A stretch of DNA of 64,000 bases from Arthrobacter sp. SPG23 (lineage in GTDB: Bacteria > Actinomycetota > Actinomycetes > Actinomycetales > Micrococcaceae): contig NZ_JYCN01000018.1 of assembly GCF_000876655.1 (NCBI RefSeq), positions 124,027 to 188,026 of the forward strand. The letters run 5' to 3'. The notes under the pieces were generated by a model, which saw only the letters and a program-made list of their open reading frames with translations, made no database searches and was not told the DNA's origin. Each line of letters starts with the position of its first letter. The stretch's first letter is position 1. The position numbers were made by a program, and so were the translations under genes. This document shows positions 38,743 to 47,973 of this stretch, one piece after another.

Positions 38743-39618
38743 ATGAAAAACTCGCCCCGGCTTAGCCTCAACAATGGTGTGCTGATCGACCAACTGGGCT
38801 TCGGGCTCTACAAGGTTCCCCCGGCAGACGCTGCCGGCCTGGTGACGATGGCCCTCGAGGCCGGATACCGGCACTTCGACACCGCTGCCATGTACGGGAA
38901 CGAAACCGGGGTAGGCAAGGCTATCGGCGCGCTTGCCGGATTTGCTGGCGGAGGTCCCGCAGGAGGCTCCGGCGAGGCAGCACCGGCGCTCTCCCGCGAA
39001 GACCTCTTCGTGACCACGAAGGTGTGGAACGACGACCACGGCTACGACGCCACCATGCGGGCTTTTGATACGTCCATGTCCAACGTCGGCATGGAATACG
39101 TCGACCTCTACCTCATCCACTGGCCGTGCGCCCGCCGCGGACTGTTCGCCGAAAGCTACCGGGCCATGGAAACCCTCTATCGTGAGGGCAGGATCCGGGC
39201 GATCGGCGTGTCCAACTTCCAGCCTGCCCATCTGGAGCGGCTGCTCGAGACTGCCGAAGTGGTCCCCGCGGTGAACCAGATCGAACTCCACCCCTGGTTG
39301 CAGCAGGACGAGCTCCGCCAACTCCACGACCGGATTGGCATCCGCACCGAGGCCTGGAGCCCGCTGGGCAGGGGCCAGGTGCTGGAGGATCCGGTGGTCC
39401 TGGAGCTTGCGGCGGCGCACCGCCGGACCGCGGCGCAGATCATCCTCAGGTGGCATGTGCAGCTGGGCAATGTGGTGATCCCCAAGGCCAGTTCCTATGC
39501 CCGGATCCGGGAGAACCTGGACGTCTTTGGCTTCACCCTGGACCCCGCGGACATGGCCGCCCTCGCCGCTTTGGAACGTGGCCACCGCACGGGTTCCCAC
39601 CCGGACAACGTCAACTAG
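38743..39618 (+). CDS. Aldo/keto reductase
   Basis: An NADPH-dependent oxidoreductase of the AKR5-like group, 291 residues. The catalytic tetrad is visible: Asp in FDTAAMYGNE (about 46-55, with Tyr in the same block), Lys in VTTKVW and His in LIHWP. The cofactor-binding RTAAQIILRWH and the IPKA region are near the end. It has a small Gly/Ala-rich insert (about 68-82) after the Tyr helix. It is followed 11 nt later by an alpha/beta hydrolase. The substrate is unknown. Confidence 0.92.
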   Translation: MKNSPRLSLNNGVLIDQLGFGLYKVPPADAAGLVTMALEAGYRHFDTAAMYGNETGVGKAIGALAGFAGGGPAGGSGEAAPALSREDLFVTTKVWNDDHGYDATMRAFDTSMSNVGMEYVDLYLIHWPCARRGLFAESYRAMETLYREGRIRAIGVSNFQPAHLERLLETAEVVPAVNQIELHPWLQQDELRQLHDRIGIRTEAWSPLGRGQVLEDPVVLELAAAHRRTAAQIILRWHVQLGNVVIPKASSYARIRENLDVFGFTLDPADMAALAALERGHRTGSHPDNVN

Positions 39619-39629
39619 GATTCGACACC

Positions 39630-40559
39630 ATGGAACAAGTGGACACGGGGCCGGCACAGGCCCCGCCCCTCTTCAGCGGGCAACTGGATGGCAGGACGCG
39701 GGCGGCCAGCGTGGACCTGCACGGCTGCAGCGTGGACTACTGGGTATATGAACCGGTGAGCGTCACGGCAGAGACCAGGACCATCCTGGTGGTCCACGGT
39801 TTCCGGGGCGACCATCACGGCCTGCTCCGGGTGGCGGACCAGCTCCCCGACATGCGGCTCATCATGCCCGACCTGCCCGGCTTCGGCAGCTCGGATGCGT
39901 TTACTGACGGTGAGCACAGCGTCAGGCGCTACGGGCAGTTCATCAGTGATTTCATGGCTGCCCTGGGCCTTGGAGCGGAAACGGTACTCCTGGGGCACTC
40001 CTTCGGATCCATCATTGCCAGCCATTTCGTGGCGGCCAACCCCGGCGCGGTGTTCCCCCTCATCCTCGTCAACCCCATTGCCGCACCGGCCTTGGAGGGG
40101 CCCAAGGGCGTCATGACCAAACTGGCCGTCCTGTACTACGAGGCCTCGGCCAGGCTCCCCCGCGCACTGGGCCTCTACCTGCTCCGCAGCCGGCTCATAG
40201 TCAGGGTCATGAGCATGGCCATGGCAAAGACCAGGGACAAGCAGCTCCTGCAGTTCATCCATGGCCAGCACAACGCCTACTTCTCCGCCTTCGCCAACCG
40301 GGACAGCCTGCTGGAGTCGTTCAAGGCCTCCGTGGGGAGCAACGTCTCGGAGGTTGCTCCGGAGCTTGGCCTGCCGGTGCTGCTGATTGCCGGGGAGAAG
40401 GATGAGATCGCGATGCTCCCGGACCAGCACAAACTCGTGGCGCTCCTGCCGGATGGCACCCTCGAGGTGATTCCCGGCGTGGGGCACCTCATCCACTACG
40501 AGACCCCCGGGCCGGCCGCCGGTTTCATCAGACGTTTCCTAAAGGACCATCCCGCGTGA
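39630..40559 (+). CDS. Alpha/beta hydrolase
   Basis: A 309-residue alpha/beta hydrolase starting at ATG 39630 with AGGA about 10 nt upstream. It shows the HGFRGDHHG oxyanion block near residue 55, the nucleophile elbow GHSFGS near 123, Asp in GEKDEIAML and His in GVGHLIHYE. There is no signal peptide. It overlaps the downstream glycosyltransferase by 4 nt, so the two are translationally coupled. It is unrelated in detail to the tandem hydrolases at 1-3 kb. Confidence 0.88.
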   Translation: MEQVDTGPAQAPPLFSGQLDGRTRAASVDLHGCSVDYWVYEPVSVTAETRTILVVHGFRGDHHGLLRVADQLPDMRLIMPDLPGFGSSDAFTDGEHSVRRYGQFISDFMAALGLGAETVLLGHSFGSIIASHFVAANPGAVFPLILVNPIAAPALEGPKGVMTKLAVLYYEASARLPRALGLYLLRSRLIVRVMSMAMAKTRDKQLLQFIHGQHNAYFSAFANRDSLLESFKASVGSNVSEVAPELGLPVLLIAGEKDEIAMLPDQHKLVALLPDGTLEVIPGVGHLIHYETPGPAAGFIRRFLKDHPA

Positions 40560-41632
40560 AAATCATTATCGACGCCCGATTCACCCGCCTGGACCACCAC
40601 GACGGCATCAGCCGGTACGGGGCCAGCCTGATCGCGGCTACGGCCAAAGTCGCCGACGTCTCGATGCTCATCAGCGACCCCCGGCAGCTGGCTCTCCTCC
40701 CGGACGTGCCCTACACGCTGATCAACAGCCCGCTGTCCCCCGCGGAGCTGTTCGTGGCCGGCAAGGTCAACAAGCTGGGCGCCGACGTTGTGGTGTGTCC
40801 GATGCAGACGATGGGGACGTTCGGCCGCAAATACGGCCTGGTGCTGACACTCCACGACCTCATCTACTACGAGCACCCTGCCCCGCCGGGATTCCTGCCG
40901 GCACCGGTGCGCCTGCTCTGGCGTCTCTACCACAAGGCGTACTGGCCGCAGCGGCTGCTCCTGAACCGGGCGGACGTGGTGGCCACCATCAGCCACACCA
41001 CCGAGGCACTGATCGCGAAGCACCGCCTGACCCGGCGGCCGGTCCGGATCGTTGGCAACGCGCCGCAGCACGGCCATACGCCGCGCGATCCCGGTGCCGG
41101 CGCGGACAGGACCCTCCTCTACATGGGTTCGTTCATGCCGTACAAGAACGTGGAAACCATGGTGCGGGGAATGGCCGAACTGCCCGACATGACGCTCCAC
41201 CTGCTGAGCCGCATCACGCCGCAGCGGCGGGCGGAGCTCGAAGCGCTGGTGCCGCCCGGTGCCGACGTCGTGTTCCACAACGGCGTGACGGACGCCGAAT
41301 ACGAGGCGCTGCTGGGCAGGACAACTGCCCTGATCAGCCTTTCCCGGGCCGAGGGTTACGGCCTCCCGCTCGTGGAGGCCATGTCCCACGGAACACCCGT
41401 GATCGCAAGCGACATCCCGATCTTCCGCGAAGTAGGCCACGACGCCGTGAGTTACGTCCACCCCGATTCCCCGTCGGAGTTCGCCGAAGCCGTCCGAAGG
41501 CTGGAAGAGCCGGGAGTGTGGAAGGAACACTCACGCCGTTCCGTGGAACGGGCCGCGGAATTCAGCTGGGACCATTCGGCCCGGCAGCTTGTGCAGCTGG
41601 CCGAGGAAGCCGCCGCCATCAACCGCCGCTGA
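40556..41632 (+). CDS. Glycosyltransferase (GT4-like, GT-B fold)
   Basis: A 358-residue retaining glycosyltransferase of the GT4 type. The donor-binding motif SLSRAEGYGLPLVEAM (about 261-276) holds the conserved Glu pair, and the end GTPVIAS/EVGHDAV is typical. The start is GTG in the GTGA overlap with the hydrolase. An acceptor cannot be inferred. Coupling with a hydrolase and a reductase suggests a small modification pathway, possibly of a glycolipid or glycosylated metabolite. Confidence 0.87.
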   Translation: MKIIIDARFTRLDHHDGISRYGASLIAATAKVADVSMLISDPRQLALLPDVPYTLINSPLSPAELFVAGKVNKLGADVVVCPMQTMGTFGRKYGLVLTLHDLIYYEHPAPPGFLPAPVRLLWRLYHKAYWPQRLLLNRADVVATISHTTEALIAKHRLTRRPVRIVGNAPQHGHTPRDPGAGADRTLLYMGSFMPYKNVETMVRGMAELPDMTLHLLSRITPQRRAELEALVPPGADVVFHNGVTDAEYEALLGRTTALISLSRAEGYGLPLVEAMSHGTPVIASDIPIFREVGHDAVSYVHPDSPSEFAEAVRRLEEPGVWKEHSRRSVERAAEFSWDHSARQLVQLAEEAAAINRR

Positions 41633-41671
41633 GGCCCTGCCCGCCGGGGCGCATCCAACACGGCACGTCAG

Positions 41672-43696
41672 CTACAGCACATCCACGCCGTCGAGCCTTA
41701 ACTGGACGGGATCGTCGCTGCGCCGCGCCGCTGCAGCCGACTTGACTGCCCGCATCACCCGCGTGGCGCCTGCCGCCTGGGCGTAGGGAATGAACAGCAG
41801 CGTCCGGACATCCTCGCCGGCCTCCCGCCGGGGTGCGCGTGCTTCCGTCAGCACCAGCGGCGCCGGTCCGGCGGTGCGAAGGGTGATCCCCTGCCGGGCA
41901 AGGCTCTGTTCGATGGCGTCGGTAAAGTGCCCGACGGCGGTCCGGCCGCCGGTCACAGAGGCTATCCTCACCGCCGGGGGCAGCTGGAGCTCGTGCCGCA
42001 GTGAGAGTTCCCGCTGTGCGTACCCCCCGGCATCCCAGCGAAGCAGGGCGCCTACCCCTGCTGTGTCATCGGCGGTGATAACCACCAGGCCGCCTTCGCG
42101 GGCCGGCCTGACCAGCGCGGCGGCATTGAACCAGCGCCGGACGGCGTCCTCCCCCGCGCGGAGGTTTTCGCGGCGCAGGAGCGAGTCCCCGTCCAGGAGC
42201 ACTGCTGCGGCATAGCCGCCGGGCGCCACGGGCTCCGCTCCCACGGTGGCGACCACCAGGGATTTCGTGTCCGGGACAGTCGCTTTGACGTGGTCCCCTG
42301 ACGAGGTGATCACAGGCTTGCCGGGAAACGCGCGGCCCAGTTCCTCCGCGGTCCGCAGCACGCCGGTAGCGGAGCGGCGCAGCCTGGGGCTGGTGCAGTG
42401 GCTGCAGCGCCACTCCGGAGCAGAAGCGGAGCACCAGCGGCACTGCGGAACTGCCGAGCTGCCGGCGGCACCGGCCACAGCAAGGGGCCCGCTGCAGGCC
42501 GTGCACCGGGCCGGCTCCCGGCAGGAATCACAAACCAGTGACGGCGCATAGCCGGAACGGGCCACCTGGACCAGCACGGGGCCGCGTTCCAGGCACTCCT
42601 TGGCCGCACGCCAGGCCGCACCCGGAAGCCTCGCGATCCTGGCCAGGGGGTCGCGCTCCTGCTCGAAACTGTCCGCCGTGTTCACGACGCGCGGCACGGT
42701 CCGGCGGACTTCCGGGCGGTCGGCTTCCACCGGCCGGGCCCAGCCTGCCTCCACCAGCCGCTGGAGTTCGGTGCTTCGTGTGTGGGCCGCCATCAGGCAC
42801 GCCGCGCGGTCCTGTTCCGCCCGCAGCAGTAGGACCTCCCGCGTGTGGGCATAGGGTGCCCGCTGTTCGATATGGAGGTCGTCGCCGTCGTCCCAGCACA
42901 CCACCAGGCCCGGGTTGTGCACGGGAGCATAGGCCGCCGACCGGGTGCCCACCGCAACACCGGCACTGCCGGTGAGCACCCGCAGGTAGTTGCGGTAGCG
43001 GGGTGTAGGTCCGTCGTCGGCGGTGAGCCGCGCGATGTCTTCCCGGGGCAGCAGCTCCGCCAGCGCCTCCTCGACGCGGTCCAGGTCGCGGTAGTCCGGA
43101 ACCACCACCACAGCGCCGCGGCCCGAGGCACGCACGGCCGCGACGGCTTCGGCGATGAGCGCGGGCCAGCCGGCGGGACCGAATCCCTGCAGCGCGCTCA
43201 GGACGGCCCGCGGCGACTCGCCGGCCGCAAGATGCTGCAGGAACGCCGCACCGTTGACGTAGCGCGTCCAGTGGCCGGGCGAGGGAGGAATACGGGCCTC
43301 CGCCGGTTCCGGGTTCGCCGCGGCTTCCACGGCGGGGACCGGGCTCGGGGCGAGGGTCCCTTCAGCGGCCAGTTCCTTCTCCAGCCTGGCGACCCGCGGC
43401 GGAATGGCCACCCGCAGCACGTCGCTGACGGTGCCGGCGTAGCGGGCGGCCACTTTACCGGCGAGTTCGGCCAGTTCGGGTGTAAGCACGCGCACGGGTG
43501 AGACCACCTTGTGGAGCGGCACCAGCGTATGCCCGGCGTCGGACTCGGCCAGCCGGTCCAGGATGAAGCCGCTGAGCTCCTGGCCGTTGAACTTGACCTT
43601 GACCCGGACGCCCGGCTGCGCGGCGTCGTCAATCGCTGCCGGCACGCTGTAGTCGAAGGGCCTGTCCAAGTGGGGCAGCGAAGACTCGATCAGCAC
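41672..43696 (-). CDS. priA: Primosomal protein N' (PriA), helicase motifs degenerate
   Basis: Replication-restart protein of 674 residues from GTG 43696. The N-terminal 3'-DNA-binding domain starts at LPHLDRPFDYSVP. The zinc region has CDSC, CTAC, CRWC and CSHC pairs (about 388-440). Where PriA normally has the Walker A GxTGSGKT, this protein reads LQGFGPAGWPAL, and the DEEH box is WDDGDDLH, so ATPase activity is unlikely. That matches actinobacterial PriA. Homology seems to extend upstream of the GTG to at least Leu-Pro-Val-Ala-Arg. The only in-frame candidate with a good ribosome site (GGAGG) is an ATC codon at 43826-43828. The true start is therefore uncertain. Confidence 0.88.
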   Translation of the reverse strand: MLIESSLPHLDRPFDYSVPAAIDDAAQPGVRVKVKFNGQELSGFILDRLAESDAGHTLVPLHKVVSPVRVLTPELAELAGKVAARYAGTVSDVLRVAIPPRVARLEKELAAEGTLAPSPVPAVEAAANPEPAEARIPPSPGHWTRYVNGAAFLQHLAAGESPRAVLSALQGFGPAGWPALIAEAVAAVRASGRGAVVVVPDYRDLDRVEEALAELLPREDIARLTADDGPTPRYRNYLRVLTGSAGVAVGTRSAAYAPVHNPGLVVCWDDGDDLHIEQRAPYAHTREVLLLRAEQDRAACLMAAHTRSTELQRLVEAGWARPVEADRPEVRRTVPRVVNTADSFEQERDPLARIARLPGAAWRAAKECLERGPVLVQVARSGYAPSLVCDSCREPARCTACSGPLAVAGAAGSSAVPQCRWCSASAPEWRCSHCTSPRLRRSATGVLRTAEELGRAFPGKPVITSSGDHVKATVPDTKSLVVATVGAEPVAPGGYAAAVLLDGDSLLRRENLRAGEDAVRRWFNAAALVRPAREGGLVVITADDTAGVGALLRWDAGGYAQRELSLRHELQLPPAVRIASVTGGRTAVGHFTDAIEQSLARQGITLRTAGPAPLVLTEARAPRREAGEDVRTLLFIPYAQAAGATRVMRAVKSAAAARRSDDPVQLRLDGVDVL

Positions 43697-43912
43697 CCGG
43701 GCAACAGGCAGCGACGCGGCGAGGGCCGGTCCGGTTGAAGCCGCCGGACGGCCCGGCGGGAAACCATGCAGGAGTGACAGCTGGAGCGGCTCGTCGGTGG
43801 CCGATCCGTCGCCGGAAGAAGTAGCGATGGGACCAACCTCCGTTCAGCATCCAGCCAGTAATGGTGCCAGTGGTTGCGGTGCGGGAGCCCGGCAACCACC
43901 GGCCGGAAAGCA

Positions 43913-43949
43913 CTGTAGCAGGGCCGCCCGGACGGCGGCCCTGCTACAG
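43913..43949 (-). terminator. metK terminator hairpin
   Basis: A perfect 16-bp stem (43913-43928 with 43934-43949; CTGTAGCAGGGCCGCC arm) and a 5-nt loop. It lies 91 nt beyond the metK stop on the minus strand, in the 211-343-nt gap before priA. The gap otherwise holds a tract with direct Cys/Gly-like repeats but no clear ORF. Confidence 0.75.
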
Positions 43950-44039
43950 CCAAACACGTGGCACCGACATTTACTCCATTGCCACAAAATGCGGGCACTC
44001 CGAATTGGGTGCGCCGCGGATGTTTGCGGGCGGCGGTTC

Positions 44040-45275
44040 TCAGGCGTTGAAGAAAGCCTTAAGCTCGTCCACGCGGTCAAGCCGTTCCCAGGTGAAGTCG
44101 GGATCGTCGCGGCCGAAGTGCCCGTGCGCCGCAGTCTTCGTGTAGATGGGGCGCTTGAGGTCCAGCGCGTCAATGATCGCGCGGGGACGGAGGTCGAAGA
44201 TTTCCGCAATCGCGGCGCTGATGCGCTCGGGATCCACCGTTTCCGTGCCGAAGGTCTCAACGTAGGTGCCCACGGGGCGTGCCTGGCCGATCGCGTAGGC
44301 GATCTGGATCTCGGCGCGCTTGGCCAGTCCCGCAGCCACCACGTTCTTGGCAACCCAGCGCATCGCATAGGCCGCGGAGCGGTCAACCTTGGACGGGTCC
44401 TTGCCCGAGAAGGCACCGCCACCGTGGCGCGCCATGCCGCCGTAGGTGTCCACGATGATTTTGCGGCCGGTCAGGCCGGCGTCGCCCACGGGGCCGCCGA
44501 TCACAAACGCACCGGCAGGATTAAGGATGTTGCGGGTGCGGGAGATGTCCAGGTTGGCTGCCGCCAGTACGGGATCGATCACGTGCGTGGCGAGGTCAGC
44601 ACGCAGCTGCTCGAGGCTGGCGCCTTCCGCGTGCTGGCTGGAAATGACGATGGTTTCGACGGATACGGGCTTGTCCCGGGCGTAGCCGATGGTCGCCTGG
44701 GTCTTGCCGTCCGGGCGGAGGTAGGGCAGTTCGCCGTTCTTGCGCACTTCAGTGAGCCGTTCCGAGAGGCGGTGCGCAATCCAGATCGGCACCGGCATGT
44801 AGGACGGCGTCTCGTCGCTGGCGTAGCCGAACATCAGGCCCTGGTCACCGGCGCCCTGGAGGTCGTAGTCGTCCTCCTGGCGGCCTTCGCGGGCCTCCAG
44901 GGAGTTGAACACACCGCCGGCGATGTCGTTGGACTGCTGGCCGATGGAGACCGACACGCCGCAGCGGGCGCCGTCGAAGCCGTTGGCCGAGGAGTCGTAG
45001 CCGATCCCCAGGATGGTCTCGCGCACGATCTGCGGAATTTCAACGTAGGCGTCGGTGGTGACTTCGCCCGCTACGTGCACCAGCCCGGTGGTGGCCAGCG
45101 TCTCGACTGCCACACGGGACTCGGGATCCTTCGCCAGCAGGGCATCCAGGATCGCATCGCTGATCTGGTCGCAGATCTTGTCCGGATGGCCTTCAGTCAC
45201 GGACTCCGACGTGAAGAGACGAAGGGATGGCGGCGTCGCGCCATGGGAAGCGGGAATGTGCAGCGGTAAAGTCAC
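44040..45275 (-). CDS. metK: S-adenosylmethionine synthetase
   Basis: A 411-residue enzyme that makes SAM from methionine and ATP. It shows the N-terminal [14 protein letters not shown] (about 29-42), the hexapeptide GAGDQG near residue 141 and the phosphate motif [16 protein letters not shown] near 286. It follows coaBC with a 109-nt gap that holds a structured leader. A SAM riboswitch of a type I can recognise is not present. Confidence 0.96.
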   Translation of the reverse strand: MTLPLHIPASHGATPPSLRLFTSESVTEGHPDKICDQISDAILDALLAKDPESRVAVETLATTGLVHVAGEVTTDAYVEIPQIVRETILGIGYDSSANGFDGARCGVSVSIGQQSNDIAGGVFNSLEAREGRQEDDYDLQGAGDQGLMFGYASDETPSYMPVPIWIAHRLSERLTEVRKNGELPYLRPDGKTQATIGYARDKPVSVETIVISSQHAEGASLEQLRADLATHVIDPVLAAANLDISRTRNILNPAGAFVIGGPVGDAGLTGRKIIVDTYGGMARHGGGAFSGKDPSKVDRSAAYAMRWVAKNVVAAGLAKRAEIQIAYAIGQARPVGTYVETFGTETVDPERISAAIAEIFDLRPRAIIDALDLKRPIYTKTAAHGHFGRDDPDFTWERLDRVDELKAFFNA

Positions 45276-45312
45276 TCAACTACCTTACTGGTTGGGAATC
45301 GGTCAGGCTTCA

Positions 45313-45348
45313 GCATGTGTCCCCCTGCTAAGCAGGCTTTGCACACGC
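45313..45348 (-). promoter_or_regulatory. Hairpin in the metK leader
   Basis: On the minus-strand RNA, GCGUGU pairs with ACAUGC (one G-U) and encloses a CCUGC-UUA-GCAGG stem-loop. It is centred about 55 nt before the metK ATG. It could be a coaBC terminator (no U-tract) or a regulatory leader. No known riboswitch consensus is matched. Confidence 0.35.
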
Positions 45349-45384
45349 CCGCCTCTCAGGCTCTGGAAAACAGTTACGCCAAAA

Positions 45385-46620
45385 TCAGGATCGCGGGAAA
45401 ACGCGGCTCAACTCGAAGCTGATGCGGTCAATGACAGCGGCCGCAACATCATCCTTTGAACCGGAAGCCGCTTGTGGTTCGGAGCCGGCACGGGAAAGGA
45501 TGACCACTGAGTTGTGGTCCTGACCGAAGACCAGGCCCTCACCCACATGGTTCACCACCAGCAGGTCGCAGCCCTTCTTGCGCAGCTTGGCCTCGGCATA
45601 GCCGAGAACGTCACCGTCGGCGTCTCCGGTTTCGGCCGCGAAACCCACGATCAGCTGCCCGGGCTTGTTCGCCGCGCGCACTTCCACGAGTTCCTGCAGG
45701 ATGTCCGGGTTGCGCAGCAGGCTGATCACCGGATCGGCGGTGTCGTCACGCTTTTTGATCTTGGTGTCCGAAACGTCCGCGGGGCGGAAGTCCGCCACGG
45801 CCGCGGCCATAATGACGACGTCGGAATCAGCTGCCGCGCGCAGCGCCTCTTCCCGGAGCTGCAGCGCCGTTTCCACCCGGACCACCTCCACGCCGTCGGG
45901 CACCGGTACCTCCATGTGGGCGGCGAGCAGCCGGACGCTTGCGCCCGCGTCGCGTGCCGCCACGGCAAGCGCGACGCCCTGCTTCCCGGAGGAGCGGTTA
46001 CCGAGGAACCGCACCGGGTCCAGTGGCTCACGCGTGCCGCCGGCGCTGATGGTGACGGTGCGGCCTGCCAGCGGCAGCTGCCCGGAAACCCTGTTGTCCT
46101 GCATCAGAGCCAAGGCGGCCGCGAAGATTGCCTCGGGCTCGGGCAGCCTGCCGGGACCGGAGTCGGAGCCGGTGAGCCGGCCGCTGGCGGGTTCGAGGAC
46201 GGTGACGCCACGGCCGCGCAGCGTTTCCACGTTGGCCCGGGTGGCGGCATGAAGCCACATTTCGGTGTGCATGGCAGGCGCCATCAGTACGGGACCGCTG
46301 GCCATCAGCAGGGTGTTGGTCAGGAGGTCGTCGGCGTGGCCGCCGGCGGCACGGGCCAGGAGATCCGCGGTGGCCGGAGCCACGACGATCAGGTCCGCCT
46401 CATGCCCCAGGCGTACGTGGTTGACCGACGGAACGTCGTCGAAGACGCTGTTGCTCACGGGGTTCCCGGACAGGGCTTCCCAGGTGGCCGCTCCCACAAA
46501 GCGGTTGGCCGCCTCCGTGGGGATCACCGTGACGTTATGTCCGGCTTCAGTAAAAAGCCGGAGGAGCGATGCCACCTTGTAGGCGGCAATCCCTCCCCCG
46601 ACTCCGAGGACTATGCGCAC
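45385..46620 (-). CDS. coaBC: Bifunctional phosphopantothenoylcysteine decarboxylase/synthetase
   Basis: A 411-residue enzyme for two steps of coenzyme A synthesis. The CoaC half (about 1-180) is a flavodoxin-like FMN protein with GGIAAYK and the active-site His in MHTEMWLHAA. The CoaB half contains ISAGGTREPLDPVR and NRSSGKQG for CTP and substrate binding. It lies 40 nt after rpoZ in the mihF-gmk-rpoZ-coaBC block. Confidence 0.96.
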   Translation of the reverse strand: MRIVLGVGGGIAAYKVASLLRLFTEAGHNVTVIPTEAANRFVGAATWEALSGNPVSNSVFDDVPSVNHVRLGHEADLIVVAPATADLLARAAGGHADDLLTNTLLMASGPVLMAPAMHTEMWLHAATRANVETLRGRGVTVLEPASGRLTGSDSGPGRLPEPEAIFAAALALMQDNRVSGQLPLAGRTVTISAGGTREPLDPVRFLGNRSSGKQGVALAVAARDAGASVRLLAAHMEVPVPDGVEVVRVETALQLREEALRAAADSDVVIMAAAVADFRPADVSDTKIKKRDDTADPVISLLRNPDILQELVEVRAANKPGQLIVGFAAETGDADGDVLGYAEAKLRKKGCDLLVVNHVGEGLVFGQDHNSVVILSRAGSEPQAASGSKDDVAAAVIDRISFELSRVFPRS

Positions 46621-46660
46621 GTGACCTCCGTCAACAGGCAGTCTTTTAAGCTGCGGAGAT

Positions 46661-46921
46661 CTACTCTGCAGGTTCGATCGGCGTGGAAACGAGCTTGCCT
46701 TCGTTGATCTCGCGCAGGGCGATGGAAAGCGACTTCTCGTTCAGCTTGGTGTCAACCAGCGGACCCACGTATTCGAACAGGCCCTCGTGCAGCTGGGCGT
46801 AGTATGCGTTGATCTGACGTGCACGCTTGGCACCGAAGATCACCAGGCCGTACTTGGAATCGGCTGCCTTCAGCAGCTCGTCGATCGGCGGGTTGATGAT
46901 GCCTTCAAGGTTCGTGGACAC
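46661..46921 (-). CDS. rpoZ: RNA polymerase subunit omega
   Basis: An 86-residue omega subunit that helps assemble beta' into RNA polymerase. [18 protein letters not shown] (near 24-41) is the family core and [13 protein letters not shown] the C-terminal part. It sits between gmk and coaBC, as is usual in Actinobacteria. Confidence 0.96.
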   Translation of the reverse strand: MSTNLEGIINPPIDELLKAADSKYGLVIFGAKRARQINAYYAQLHEGLFEYVGPLVDTKLNEKSLSIALREINEGKLVSTPIEPAE

Positions 46922-46960
46922 GAATTCTCCAAATTCTAACGGGCTGATCCGACCCGGCGG

Positions 46961-47533
46961 CTAGTGCGGGTGCGGGGTCAGCCCCATGAGTGAAACAAGC
47001 TCGTCCGCTGCGCGTCGAACGTCATCATTGATGACGGTGTGATCGAACTCCGGCTCAGCGGCAAGTTCTAGTTTAGCGGTTTCCAGTCTCTGCTGCTGTT
47101 CCTCGGCTGTTTCGGTGCCGCGGCCCACCAGCCGGCGGACCATTTCCTCCCAGCTGGGCGGCGCGAGGAAGACGAACTGCGCCTCCGGAACGGCCTGTTT
47201 GACCTGGCGCGCGCCCTGCAGGTCTATCTCCAGCAGGACAGAACGGCCATCAGCGATCGCGGCGTCCACGGTGCTGCGGAGCGTCCCGTAGCGGTTGCGG
47301 CCATGGACCACAGCCCACTCAAGCAGCTCCCCGCCGGCCACCAGGGCATCGAATTCCTCGGCGGACTTGAAGAAGTAATGGACCCCGTCCTGCTCCCCCG
47401 GGCGCGGCGCGCGGGTGGTGGCCGAGACGGAAAGCCAGACTTCGGGGTAGTTGTCCCGGATGTAGGTGGACACAGTGCCTTTGCCAACAGCCGTCGGGCC
47501 GGCGAGGACTGTCAGTCCCGGTTTCTTGCTCAC
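46961..47533 (-). CDS. gmk: Guanylate kinase
   Basis: A 190-residue kinase converting GMP to GDP. P-loop [10 protein letters not shown] is near residue 12, the GMP-binding [11 protein letters not shown] near 38, and [11 protein letters not shown] near 97. It overlaps mihF by 4 nt. Confidence 0.96.
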   Translation of the reverse strand: MSKKPGLTVLAGPTAVGKGTVSTYIRDNYPEVWLSVSATTRAPRPGEQDGVHYFFKSAEEFDALVAGGELLEWAVVHGRNRYGTLRSTVDAAIADGRSVLLEIDLQGARQVKQAVPEAQFVFLAPPSWEEMVRRLVGRGTETAEEQQQRLETAKLELAAEPEFDHTVINDDVRRAADELVSLMGLTPHPH

Positions 47534-47880
47534 ATATTCCTTTGGGCGTTATTCGGATGGGCGTGTTTCTCGTTCATAAAATCTACCAGCGCCCGGCGCT
47601 GGTGAATGCCGAGTCCCCGCAGCCTGCGGGACGCGGCAATGCCCAGCTCGTCCATGATGGCGGCCGCCGTGACGCGGCCGACACCGGGCAACGCCTCCAG
47701 CATCTCGGAAACCTTCATCCGGGCGATGGCGGAATCGCCGTCGCCGGCAGCGAGGAGGTCCGCCACGGAAAGCGTTCCGGACTTCAGCTGCTCCTTGGCT
47801 TCCGCCCGGGCAGCCCGGGCCGCTGCCGCCTTCCCCAGGGCGTCCGCGCGTTCCTGGTCTGTCAGGGGCCGCAAGCTCAC
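47530..47880 (-). CDS. mihF: Actinobacterial integration host factor
   Basis: A 116-residue nucleoid-associated protein of the mycobacterial mIHF/sIHF type, not related to IHF alpha/beta. A long Ala/Arg-rich N-terminal helix is followed by a helix-two-turn-helix DNA-binding core with [18 protein letters not shown] (about 64-81). GTG start with a G-rich ribosome site upstream. It overlaps gmk by 4 nt, and its location before gmk is diagnostic of Actinobacteria. Confidence 0.94.
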   Translation of the reverse strand: MSLRPLTDQERADALGKAAAARAARAEAKEQLKSGTLSVADLLAAGDGDSAIARMKVSEMLEALPGVGRVTAAAIMDELGIAASRRLRGLGIHQRRALVDFMNEKHAHPNNAQRNM

Positions 47881-47910
47881 TCAAGTCACCCCCGAATCGT
47901 CCCATCTGAA

Positions 47911-47928
47911 CAACGGCAAGGGCCGTTG
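47911..47928 (-). terminator. Short hairpin between pyrF and mihF
   Basis: CAACGGC and GCCGTTG form a 7-bp stem with a 4-nt loop in the 93-nt gap. On the minus strand TTGTTC follows. It is a possible weak terminator for the pyr operon, leaving mihF with its own promoter. Confidence 0.4.
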
Positions 47929-47973
47929 GAGTCCTCCTGAACCTACCCTTTGCCCGGCGCGGAAATCAATGGA

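Noticed and set aside
45276-45384. SAM riboswitch before metK
   Set aside because: No SAM-I, SAM-II or SAM-IV consensus that I know could be matched. Only a generic hairpin is present.
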